Shown here one piece after another: positions 28,101 through 39,600 of a DNA stretch of 64,000 bases. The stretch is from Dirofilaria immitis (Eukaryota; Nematoda; Chromadorea; Rhabditida; Onchocercidae), in NCBI GenBank assembly GCA_024305405.1, contig JAKNDB010000087.1:310001-374000 (forward strand), read 5' to 3'. Within the stretch, counting starts at the first letter, position 1; the number at the start of each line of letters is the position of its first letter. The position numbers and the translations under genes are program-made. The notes beneath the pieces are model-generated. The model saw only the letters and a list, made by a program, of their open reading frames with translations, searched no databases and was not told the DNA's origin.

Positions 28101-28182
28101 GAATGCAATCTACTTGTCGAGAACTATCGACCTCAAATAATCCGAGAAATTCAGGAATCCCGCCCAATCCCTCAACTCCCAT
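19184..28182 (-). CDS. npp-6: Nucleoporin Nup160 (NPP-6), Y-complex scaffold of the nuclear pore
   Basis: Large scaffold subunit of the Nup107-160 complex. Many short exons match human Nup160 in order. Beta-propeller: HFIIW (27581-27780), VDDKLILLVPTQNALYRF (27135-27342), TNSGTSAVYSLADGQ (26748-26943), VVDHDILFMCF (~26490-26650), ICLCKISNGIRY (~25403-25485). Helical domain: SHIFDPNRYPFGVVLRSLQ (~25030-25200), then segments near 24700, 24300, 24000, 23800, 23450, 23200, 23000 and 22540-22770. C-terminal module: NRRICLRELVAKLIEQR (~21650-21790), EGYFYELIYAFHFRRD (~21315-21420), RLVLFDANYDP (~20406-20554), WHIPPWLSNFYE (~19920-20060), EIDWLLWLI (~19600-19665) and last exon 19184-19252. I place the start at ATG 28182, three bases after TTAG, probably a trans-splice site. 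The first ~100 residues (28182-27600) are not recognised. The 27581/27342 join does not phase. Confidence 0.85.
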
Positions 28183-28414
28183 CACCTAACCAAATATGCC
28201 GCCAGTTGTTCCTGCGATTCCTTTTCGATGTCCCACTATGAAAATCCTATATCCAGGCATGAAGTTACCACACTTTTTACAGGTTTATGATATATATGTA
28301 TTTTGGATTACTAATTCTTGTCTTATCGATACTACTAAAATGACAGTAATATTTCTAACATATTTTAGTCTTTCGTCCTATCTTAAATAATTTGCTGAGA
28401 CTACCATAACTTAC

Positions 28415-28478
28415 CGTATGTTGGAATATAGGCCAGGCACCGTTCTAATTCATCCAAAGTTATAAAGGTATGACTCAT
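28415..28478 (-). other. Possible upstream exon (MSHTFITLDEL...)
   Basis: An ATG at 28478 opens a 21-codon frame ending at a strong donor (CG|GTAAGT) at 28415. It could be an alternative first exon of npp-6, part of a tiny upstream gene, or chance. It cannot be joined in phase to the exon at 28098-28185 without meeting a TAG. Confidence 0.25.
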
Positions 28479-31400
28479 GTTTAATTATTTCGATTTTCAC
28501 TATCTATTGATCGACAATTCTTAAATTCGATTAAAAATTAACTATATGATACGAAAGAAGTTAGCTATCAGTAGCACCAATCTATCATATCAATATCAAT
28601 GAATTAATCATAAAATTAATTTCATAGAAAGAAATTAATATATGTAAAAAATACGAAGAAAATCAATCAAAGTTTTCCATTTTGCTAATAATAAAATGAT
28701 TCAATCAGAAAGTGAAAAAATAATTTTTCAGGAATTATATAAAAGACGATATTGTTGATAAATTATAATGATAAGAATATGATAAAATTAATGAAAACGA
28801 ATTGAATTTTGATAAATAAATCTTATCATGAATTATTGAAAATATCCCAAATATAAATATTTATTAATTTTATTATAATGGAATCAGCCATTTTTTTTTG
28901 TATGGCCTATGTCAGGCTTTTTTAGACCAAAATTTCTCCAAAAATTTTTTCTTGGCATCATTAACTGGAACCAAAAATTAGTGTTCATTTATTAATAAAT
29001 ATTCGCTAACCAAGGCTAAAGTTGCTAAATATCCGGGAGTACGGGAATAAATTTATTTTTCAGACTTTCAAATCTTAAAATTTTATGAAAAATTTTAGCT
29101 GATAAACTTTTTTGGACAATTTTCATTTGCAAACCTATCGTATTCCAGGTTGAAACTATCATATACCAATAGATACAGTAGTTCAATCGTTCAATTATAA
29201 GTTATTTTATATTTACATGGTTTTTTTCTCCTAATAAATTCGATACTATTAATTATCAAAAAAAGCATACAGTACAATAAAAGAAATAAATAATTCGTAC
29301 AATCTAAATTAAACGATAGAAATAAGAAAATAAAAAAAAAAACTGAATGAAATAGAAAATTAATAATATTTGCCTTTCTCTTGAATTTCTTCCCGCATAT
29401 TTGGAATTTTCTGGACATTGAGGATATCATCGCGGTTTTTCCATATTATTATATAAATTGATAAATTAGATTATTTCTACATTTTATATTTAAAAATAAT
29501 TAGAACGAAATTATTTCTTAAAATTCACTTTTCTTCTTTTTTTTCTTTTCTCGGCAAATAATGACAGACGAGATTTTCTTTTTTTTTTGAAATTTTTATT
29601 TTATAATATTAATGGTAGATATGAGAAATTTATTCAAAAATTATATGATATTTAAATGATATGTGATAAGATTTAACTTTTCTTATTTAATATCTATTTA
29701 CTATTCGAGATTTCTAATCTTATGTAATAGATATGAACATTTAATTGAGAAATAATTCATAAAGCATACTATTAAATTTGATAATTGTTTATCTATAAAA
29801 TTATCAATATCCTATTATCATATGATCCAACAATGGTACACAATATCTATATCAAATATTTTACATATATTTGCTATCAATAGAGATATTGATCAAGTAA
29901 ACTATAATTCAATGAATTAATTTCATTCCTTCCTTTTTCCTTAACTCAAAAGCATTGTTATCTGCTTATATATCTTACTGTAACTATATCATTATGATAC
30001 TGTAACTGCTTTCAATATGTTATCGATATTGCATCTTCCCTGTATTCTTGCTTTAAATAGTGTCATTATTGGTTATATATGACAGTGACATATTTTCGGC
30101 TGACGTTGAAAAATTGGCGTACCGTAATAGTGACAGGAATATAATATGAATTACTGTTTACTGTAACCAGATAGTAATAATGAATGGGTGAAAGACAACT
30201 TATATTTTTCTTTTACTCAGTTTAAAATTAAAGATTAAGTAAAATTTAGTATACGATAATATAAAACAAGTAGGACCAGTTTATTATTTAAACAGGAATA
30301 TCAATTACCGTACATTTTTTCCTGCCCAATTACTGTGCTTTTCATCTGTGCACATAACTGTAATGTTTATTTTGCTTTTGTTCATGTCAGCTGGATCTTT
30401 CTAAATGATATGATGATTAATTGCATAGAATCCTTTTTTTTGCATTATCATTTTATAAATTTTGGATTTATTTTCGAATAGAGGACACCTTGTTTTATCA
30501 ATGATCATAATTATCATTATCAATTATCATAATTATCTGATGATTTTATTAATTTTCTTTGCATTTTACACATATCGAGCAAGACCACTCTTTCGGAAAA
30601 AAGATCAGTCTTACGATTTGATATGTTTAATGCGCCCACAGATTTACTGGGAACTTTCTTAATGAAAGAAAATGATAGACAATTTTTAATACGTCCAAAT
30701 AAGAGAAAATAGTTTATTGAATCTCAATCACTACGAGAATTCTTATTTCTGATATTCAGTTACGAGAGCACTAGTTAACTCTATATAATTGAGACGATAA
30801 TTTTCATGGAGAAACCATCTTCATCATACAAATTTATATTTTCGTGATACATGTGAATTATGATTATGTACGAATGGGCTTATTCTTTTACGGGTAGGGC
30901 TTGCCTTATATTTTTTCCTCATATTGAGAATGTAAATATTTTCTTTGTTTGATACTTTATGATAATATTAGATTAGAATAGATAAATGTGTGTGATAATT
31001 TTTAGCACTAAAGTTTGTTTGAAATACTTAAATAAGTTATCATTTATAATTGGTAATACTTTTTTAGTATTAGTGGAAAATTGAGCTTATTTACAGAAAT
31101 ATATTGGATTATTTGTTTTAATTAATTTTTCAACTTTGGCAAAAATTAACGTTTACTTATAATACAAGATGTTATCATCTGTATCATTTATTATCTTTTT
31201 TTTTTTATCATTTTTTTCACCTTCATAGCTCGCATCGTTTTTGCAAGATCGAATAATATAAGTTGATAGAAATAAAAGTAAAAATACCAGATGATTCTCA
31301 TGTATGATTAATGGAATCATTTGTTATATTTAACTATATATTTGATTTTTCCCTCCATTTCGTTTTGTATTAGCAACGCTCGATTGAGTTAGAGATGAAT

Positions 31401-32079
31401 TAGGCTAAAAGAAAAAAAGAGAAATGCTGTTATCAATCAGATATTTTTCGCTCTATTATCGCATTGGTAATCTACGCGATTTGTATGATACAGTGAATAT
31501 ATATGGAATGGATTCAGGAACTGAACTATTAGTAGACTTCTCCATCCGAACAACGAATTATCATCTCATTCATTCACCACCACCGAAATAAACAGCCGGC
31601 TCACCTGACGAGGATATTTTACCTCGCAAGGTTTCTTTCTTATTTTCTTCTTTTTCTTTTAGCATGATTCAGCAGTGAAATACGGATGCGTCATAGCATG
31701 TTGGCAGTAACAGATCGATTATTCCGGATAATAACAGGTGAAAACATACATGGTTTGCAAGAATGGTGGTTTCTATAGTGATAGAAGCTTTTAAGACATT
31801 TATTTTCATCGTTTTATTTGGTTGGCTTCCACGGCAAATCGTGCTGTTTTTGGTCAGATCATGTTTTTTCGACTTACCTGAAGATTCTGGAATGTGATCC
31901 TAACACATAACTGCATTTTTAGATCAAATTTGTGTTTGAGTACTGCATACAAATGTTTTAGTACGATACTAAATAGTAAGAGTATTGTGTAAAGCAAAAC
32001 AGGTTTTTAAAATTAGAAAACTTGGATAAAAAGTTGCTGGTCTGAAAGAGTGGTAAGAATATGATATATCTATATTTTT
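28479..32079. other. Large divergent intergenic region between npp-6 and MFSD14
   Basis: About 3.6 kb, strongly AT-rich between 28.5 and 31.4 kb, with many short homopolymer runs. It should hold promoters of npp-6 (minus) and the MFSD14 gene (plus). No coding exon, RNA gene or long repeat was recognised. The less AT-rich part near 31560-31650, ending in CGCAAG|GTTTCT, could be a non-coding 5' exon of the MFSD14 gene. Confidence 0.4.
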
Positions 32080-32080
32080 A
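32076..32080 (+). promoter_or_regulatory. Acceptor upstream of the MFSD14 start codon
   Basis: TATTTTTAG|GTGGAG lies 16 bases before the ATG at 32097, and an in-frame TAG sits between acceptor and ATG. Translation therefore starts in this exon. The acceptor is for either a spliced leader or a 5' UTR exon. Confidence 0.5.
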
Positions 32081-32096
32081 GGTGGAGTAGAGGCGA

Positions 32097-35000
32097 ATGG
32101 TAAGAAGTCTTCGTATTTTCGAGATACTATTTGCCAGGAAGTTACGGCGAATACGTGATGGAACTATTATGGGCTGCAGTAAAGCCAGCGTTTATCATGC
32201 AGTTATCGTCATTTTCCTGGAGTATTTCGCCTGGGGATTACTCACCGTACCGGTTATTAATGTTTGTTTTATTTATTGATATCCTGATTTTCATTTTTCA
32301 TGTCTTCCAGTAATCATCTTTTTACCATGTAAGACAGGATAAACGATTCATGATGAGCATAGCATAAATTTTTTATCTGATCATTGGATACAAATGAATA
32401 AGTATATATCATTCGGGAATTTCTTCTTGTGGAATGTTAATAAATATCTTGAAGTGGAATATTAATAAAATACGTGACTGATTTGTTGATGCTGGAATAC
32501 ATCATAGGTATAGAATTAAATTCTGATCCTCAAGCCTTCCTAAACTTTTCATGTAGACATCATAGCAATTCTTTTAGTTTAATATTTTCATGAGTATAAT
32601 AAAAATTCATAATTCGCTCCTATCTTATTAGTTTTACAGGCTTTGGCTAATACTTTCCCGACAAATAAATTTTTAATGAATGGTCTGATTCTCGGTATCA
32701 AAGGATTGCTTTCATTTCTAAGTGCACCGTTGCTTGGTGCTATATCGGATAAGTGGGGACGGAAATCATTCTTGTTGCTTACTGTATTTTTCACGTGCAT
32801 GCCTATACCATGTCTTAGAATTAGCCCATGGTAATTCTTTATCTTTTGTATGTTTTACGAAAAGTGAGAACTAGAAAGATTCAAAAGATGAAAATGATCA
32901 AATCCTCGTATATTTTTTGCTCTGGAATTCGCTTGATAAATATGTCAGATAAGAAGCATCAGGTTAAATTAATGGTTAAATTAAAGTCAATTTTTTCAGG
33001 TGGTATTTTGCTTTATTTTCAATTAGTGGTCTATTTTCGATAACATTCAGTGTAGTGCTTGCTTATGTAGCGGATATTACCGATAAAGCCAATCGTTCAA
33101 CTGCATATGGCCTCATTTCTGCCACATTTGCAGCATCTTTAGTTACATCGCCAGCACTCGGAGCATGGATTTCAGAGTCATGGGGTGATGATAGCGTTGT
33201 TTTACTTGTATGTTTATTTATATGTTTATTGTTTCACTGCCACTTCTATTTAAAAGTAAGGCTCATTTCTGTTTCGAATAATAATTTTATTAAAAAAGAT
33301 AAAGAAAAAGGAAAATATATCCGATTATAATTAATAATAATTGTAGGCTACAACAATTGCAAGTTTGGATGTATTATTTATATTACTGATAGTGCCAGAA
33401 TCATTACCTTGTCGTAGTGGTCGAATAGTAGATGCAATTCGCTGGCAGGCAGCTGATCCTTTGCAACATTACGGATTGTTTGGGAGGATAGCTTAGTACT
33501 TCACTTGGCTGCTATTATTTTTTAAGTTATCTTCCTGAAGCTGGTCAATTTTCTTGTTTTTTCGTTTATTTAAAACTTGTGGTTGGTTTCACTCCGGAAG
33601 CCGTTGCCATTTTCATCGGTTAGTAATCACTGTAATAGTTATTTCTATTTTACTTATTTATTTTGTTTGAGTAAAACTAGACATGATGATGACTATTTTA
33701 CTCTGGTAAGTAAGACGATTATAAAATGTTACTGTTATGGCCGTATTCGTTTGCGCTGTCATGGCCATTTTAGGCAATGCGTAATTCGCCTGAAATAAAT
33801 TACGCTCATAGTTCAGTTTTTTGCTGATCCGTGATTTTAATGTAGCTTATATTATCGCGAGAGCTATCTGAGCTTTAATACATTTGAACCCTTAGATAAC
33901 AATATATTGATAAGCTATCAAGCATATGTTAATTTATTTTTAGGACTTGTTGGTATATTATCTGTTGTTGTTCAGACCGGCATACTTTTCCTTCTTACTA
34001 GCACTGTTGGCACGAAGTATACAATAACCCTTGGCTTATCCTTTCAATTTGCTCAATTACTATGGTTAGTTTGATTTTCGAAGAGTTTCATATCGAAAAC
34101 GAAAGTTTTCTGTTCATTCTTATTTTTGACTATATATAAGAAATATTCTAAACATTTCAATTAATTATTCAGGTATGGTTTGGGTACCAAATATTGGATG
34201 ATGTGGGCTGCAGGTCTGCTAGTAGCGATGAGTCAATTGATTTATCCATCAATTAGTGCGTTTGTTAGTATACACACTGATCGTGATAAGCAAGGAACTG
34301 TACAGGGTGTTATCACGGGTGTTCGCGGATTATGTCAAGGTTATATTTTTCTTCGATAGCTGTTTTGGAATAAATATGTTTCGAAAATCTTTAGTCTGTA
34401 ACTCATAGAATCTCTTTATCGATGCGATTTCCTCTAAGATTTCAATAGAAAACTTTGAGAATTAATAGAAATGAAGTAGCTAAGCTAATTCAACATTTTG
34501 GTTGCTTTACAAACATACGGCTTCTGACTGAGATAGTAACATAAAAAGACAGTGGAATTTGATGAAGTGAATTAAAAATGAAGGAGTAGAAATGTCTCAA
34601 ATTCTCACTACTTTTGTTTCTCTTTTTCGAGCCTGCTATTATAAAGAAGTGTTTTTAGGCTTAGGTCCGGCCTTATTCGGTTTTATATTTTATTTATTTA
34701 ATATGGATTTAAACATGGATAACGACGGTATTGCTCATGTCGGAATACCTCCTTTTCCTGCACCTCGCATACGAATTCAGCCAATCATCTTACCGCGTCA
34801 AAATACAACTTCAGTTGAAAAGTTAACATTTAATTGGGTAAGTGTTGCTAAAAATCTGAAAAGTAATTCTATAGAAATATGACAGCAATTAAAATAAGCA
34901 TATTCATGAAATAAATGTGGATCATTCCAGAAGTTAATCCCAGGACCACCATTTTTTTCGGTTCATTAATGGTACTACTTGCCTTATTTGTGAATTCATT

Positions 35001-35106
35001 GCTACCAAAAGTGCCATCAGTGAATACTAGATTTTTCCGACGCCCAAGCGCTACACATAGTCGACAGTCATCAGAAGATGCTTCTCATTTGCTGCTGAGT
35101 TCATAG
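32097..35106 (+). CDS. MFSD14: Major facilitator transporter, MFSD14/HIAT1 family
   Basis: Multi-pass membrane transporter; mammalian MFSD14A/B are orphan solute carriers of the Golgi/ER. Exons: 32097-32261, 32640-32830, 33000-33207, 33347-33618, 33944-34064, 34173-34339, 34659-34837, 34931-35106. Recognised segments: SVYHAVIVIFLEYFAWGLL (TM1), NGLILGIKGLLSFLSAPLLG, the MFS loop signature SDKWGRKSFLLLTVFF, VLAYVADITDKANRSTAYG, SATFAASLVTSPALG, VPESLP, LSYLPEAGQFS, MMWAAGLLVAMSQL, GVITGVRGLC and LGPALFGFIFY. Conserved frames need one T added at three places: T3 33460-33462 (DPFATLRIV), T6 33518-33523 (IIFLSYLPEAG) and T7 34952-34958 (IPGPPFFFG). With these the protein is 493 aa; human MFSD14A is 490. 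The terminal cytoplasmic tail is Ser-rich. Confidence 0.94.
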
Positions 35107-36645
35107 ATTATCTTTCGGTAATTCTTTCATCTAACATAATATCACGTATTGAAATGGAATATATATTTATGTATGATCAGAGAAAAAAAAGATTCAGTTA
35201 ATTTAGAACTAAGGCTCTTTAACCCAATTTTCGGATAGTTTGTTTTCATGAATCTTATAAATTTATTTTATTTCTTTCAACCACTCAGTATGATGATGTT
35301 ACCAAAGTTAATGCAATAAATAGTTATTATTTACTAACCCATGCAAGTTTTTTCATCAAAACTGAAATTTTATCTGAATGATTTATGAAAAATATTATTA
35401 TTCGATCTCAGTTATTGTTATATTGATTCGTATATTTATAGTACCTTAGGAGCCTATTACGAATACCAGTCGAAAAGTTGCAACGATGATTAAATTTTAT
35501 TACCTTTGTCGTTACGATTTTCAATTATTAGTAATACTGGGCTCCAGAGTTATTTAAAAATGTATCGTCAAAGTTTTTCTTGTTTATTGCTTTCAAAATT
35601 TGTAGTTTAAATGATTGTTAATTGAATGTATTATTCGATTATACATGAGGATTTGCTCATTTTTACTATGCTGTTATATATCTGGATATTCTTATTTTTT
35701 CTTTTCACCAAAAAAAAATTGAGAAACCAGTATTTTAGCGCATATGTTGCTTCCATTTACTCTGTGATATCCTACGGACTTTTTTGTTATTGTCATTTGC
35801 ATGACATCTCTTTGAATCCGTATCCCTTTTCACTTTATTATTTTTGATATTCTAAAAATTTGTGGCATGTGAAGCGTTTTTTTATATGTATTTGCACTTA
35901 TATGTTGTTGATTTGTAGTTTTTAATTCCGTGTGCCGAAACTCAGAACTTAAATGACAGTAACAGTTTAGCGATAAGCAATTGTGTCTTTTGGGATTGTT
36001 AAACGACGTTGTCTTACCTTTACGATTTGTCTGGTTAGAGTTTTGGCAAAGTATAAAATGAAAAAGCAAATGAATTTGGATCGAGAATTGAATATATGTT
36101 TGTAAATTTTACACAAAATATTTTGACTTTTCTTTTTTGATTATGTTTTATATATTGTGAATTATTGAGAGAGAAATGAGTAAAAAGAATATGTTTCAAA
36201 TGATCGTATATTCATTAACTTGTATATGCGAAGTCCACTGTATATTTCTCATGAAAAAACGAATATTTTATTTTAAGGTTAGATGATTCATTTTTCAGTT
36301 ATGCGAAATCCTATCTTGCCGATTATTAGCGCTCTTTCGGTTATTTATGACAGATACATAATCTCCTAAAATAGAGGATATTTATGCTTGTGTTTGCATG
36401 CATTGCTTTTTCTTCGTTTTCATTGATCGGGACCGGATCGCTTTCTTGATTTGATACAGCTGCGATCGAATTTTTCACTCGTCATTTATCGGCTTTTATG
36501 TTAACAAATCGTCAGCTTATTCATCTTTAATTTTTAATGTACGGATTAGTTTTAGGCATGCTAAGGTTATTCATTTGTTTGTGCAGAAGGTAATTAGTAC
36601 GAAAACAGTCGTATCCATTAATTCGCACAGCTTTTTCTGAAAAAA
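35107..36645. other. Intergenic region between MFSD14 and nol-6
   Basis: AT-rich spacer between two plus-strand genes, with the MFSD14 3' UTR at its left and the nol-6 promoter at its right. Short open frames near 35626-36069 on both strands show no family resemblance. A possible acceptor (GTGCAG|AAGG) lies near 36585, upstream of the nol-6 ATG. Confidence 0.4.
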
Positions 36646-39600
36646 ATGAAACGTAAAGGAGATGATACGTTGGAGGAAATTAATCGCGAACGCGAAAAAC
36701 GGCGATTAATATGCATGCAAATTGATGATTACATTGAAGAAATCAAGTTATCTAATGTGGAAAAATGTAAATTGGAAACATTAGCTGAATCTGTGAAGAG
36801 TGCTATTTATGCAGCTAAGGAAGCAGAAGTTGCTTATCAGGTTAGCATCTTATATCATTAGTTATCTGAGATGAAGTAAGTGGATACACAATTCAGCAAA
36901 TAACGTACGATCATTTTGATTAGACATTACGAAGCTTTGTTATTCATATCAGTAGTCGTTGCTATCAGATAATACATTTGCAATTTGAAGTTCTGATCTT
37001 ATAAAGGTTAAATGCAGAATTATTTTTGTGAATTTTATTCTTGAGCATTACAGATGGACGACCTGCAAGAATTGAATTTAGGAAAAATTCGTTTTCCATT
37101 TTCATTACCGTTTGGTTTGGAGTTAAATAATGTCAAATCATCTTGTGGTTGTCGTTGGATCCATCCAGATAAAATCGATGCTTTAGGGAATTGGCGTATT
37201 GGTCATCGAACAAAAATTGATCCCATTTTAGATCTCATTATTATTATACCCCAAGTTCGTATATATATATTTTTTGCTTTTATTTTTAATGGCTTTTATT
37301 CCATTATTTTTTCAGTGCTTTGAGAAATATTTTGACGTTTCTGAATGTTTCAGAATTATTTTGGTTCGCGGGATTATCTCAATTTTGCATATTTTGTCAA
37401 ACGTGCTCACTATATTTGCCAAGTAGCACGGATTTTGGTGGATACAGGGTTTTCGGTAAAATTTGGATTAGATTACTTCGATACATTGAAACCGCTATTA
37501 TTTGTCTCAAATAAAAACGGTAATTTTTTCTATTAACTGCTTTGTTCTTTTTTTTATGCTGGAAAAAGTAAGACGACTTTTCTGTTGTTTTGAAAAAAAA
37601 GAAGAAATTTGAGAATCTAAGCTTTGAAATCAAAATTTTAAATAGTTTTTTTATATCGTAGTTGCTTAAAATTGTTATATTCCAGAATCTGAAAGTGATG
37701 GATTTTTGCGGATTCATTTTGCCCCTCCACGAGATTTTACGAAGATTTCTCGATTTCGCCCAGAAAATAATAACTTGAGGCCATCTTTTGTTCTGCACAT
37801 TTTGGATCTCTTGGTGAGTGAATGCAGTCTCTTTTAAAATTCATGTCAAACACAGCAGTGAGAGAGAATAAAAATGAAATTAACAGGAAATAAAATAGCG
37901 AAAGAAAAAATAGAAAAAAATCATCATTACTGTCAGTGTCACGAAATATGCCCGGCTAAGATATAAAATCCACTCACTGTTCGAGCAATCGGCGTCTACT
38001 GAATTCTAGATCTAATTGCGTTCATTTGTTATTCATAAATAACAAATAAGCTACTGCAGGTATTGATACACCTACACCGGTCTATAATTCAAAAATATTA
38101 ATTGATATGTTACGCGAAGAACTTGAAGCTAAGCACGAGGCTTTTTCCATGAAAAACCAGCCTTTTAAAAGCCTTCATTATGATACGCTTATGGATGCTT
38201 CAAAGGGGTTTCATCCAGGTATTTTTTTGCTTTTTCTCCTTTGCTATTTCGTTTTATTTTATATCATAAATTAGTTGAAGCGATATTTTCATAAAAACAG
38301 TCGTTTTATCCGTTCTGATTTAAAATCGAATGAATTTTTGGTTCGTTATAGAGCCAATTGATTCTTCTTCAATTTTTACCACTTTCGATTGTCAAAATTC
38401 ATTTCGATTCCAAGATAATTATATATTGCAAATCTAGAAGATATTTAGAAATACTTTTGAGAAAAAGGAAACCTGTTTTCCTTTTCAGAATGCGCATTTT
38501 TTTTTAATTCTAGAGAATAGATGGCTTTTCTGATTTGCTGTTAGCATCTTGGCTTATGTATATTAATATGCAAGAAATTCTTTTGCTCAGGCATCTGTTT
38601 TCGACATTATCATGGGATTTTCTCATCTCTCAGTGAGTTTGTCTTGTCTTATCTCTTAAACCAAGTTATGAGGGAAGAAATCCGAATTTCTTATTGATAT
38701 TTTTGAGATATTTAATCTTAAATCATCTAAACTCTAAAAAATATAAAATTATTTTTTCAGTATCAACAAACTGGAAAGAATCTCGTGTGGGTTTGTGTGA
38801 TAATGATACGTTATATTCACAGTTCTCATCGCATTGTGACTTTATATTTCTTGATCATACAGGATATCTTAATTTAGCTATATCTTTGAGCGTTACTGCC
38901 ATTGAAGAGATCCGTGCTGCTGCCACCGATGCCATAACAAAAATGAATACTTTTAGTGAATTTGATCATCTTTTGTGAAAAATCATCCTTTTACTTCAGC
39001 TTTCGATCAATATATCAGGTCTTAATATTGAAAAACTTTATTTTTATTTTTTATCACATTTTGAATAATATTTTATAAAGATTCTGCATATTTTTATAAA
39101 GATGTTAAAATAATATTTTCTTTCAAGGATACGACTATCTCAATCATATCTAGAAAATATTTTTCAAAAATGTGCAGTGCAGAATGCATAAGCACTTGTA
39201 ACGACTTGTTATTTATATTCAAACGCAGATTAATTCCACTGCTAAAAGAGGCTTTATTGGATAGGATTGTGAATTTTGATTTTTTACGCCAGATCAGCAG
39301 GTTACATTGGTAAGTCTGTCAGTTTTAGCAATGCATTTCATGTTTCTTTTTCAGACTGTAAATATTTCCTTAAAAGAAGAGTATATTTTGAAATTTTCAT
39401 CTTCACACAATGAACGATTAAAGAAAAAGTAGTGGCAAAAGTTACGAACAGTAGAATAGTTCATTAAAAATCATCTTTAGATGATAGCATATCTTTGATT
39501 GCAGTGGAATGTATGTGAGGAAAGAGAAAATCTACTACGAATGAAGTAGCGCTATTAATTGGCTTTCGGCTTTCGACTAAATGGAATAATTTATTAACAC

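Noticed and set aside
28185..28260. Stop-codon readthrough at the in-frame TAG upstream of the npp-6 start
   Set aside because: A TTAG acceptor at exactly that TAG followed by ATG three bases on gives a simpler explanation (trans-splicing).
28196..28390. Plus-strand frame opposite the npp-6 5' region
   Set aside because: It has no family match and lies opposite the npp-6 5' exon region.
37397..37798. 133-residue antisense open frame inside nol-6
   Set aside because: It lies opposite two conserved nol-6 exons and has no family match; it is a shadow of the real gene.
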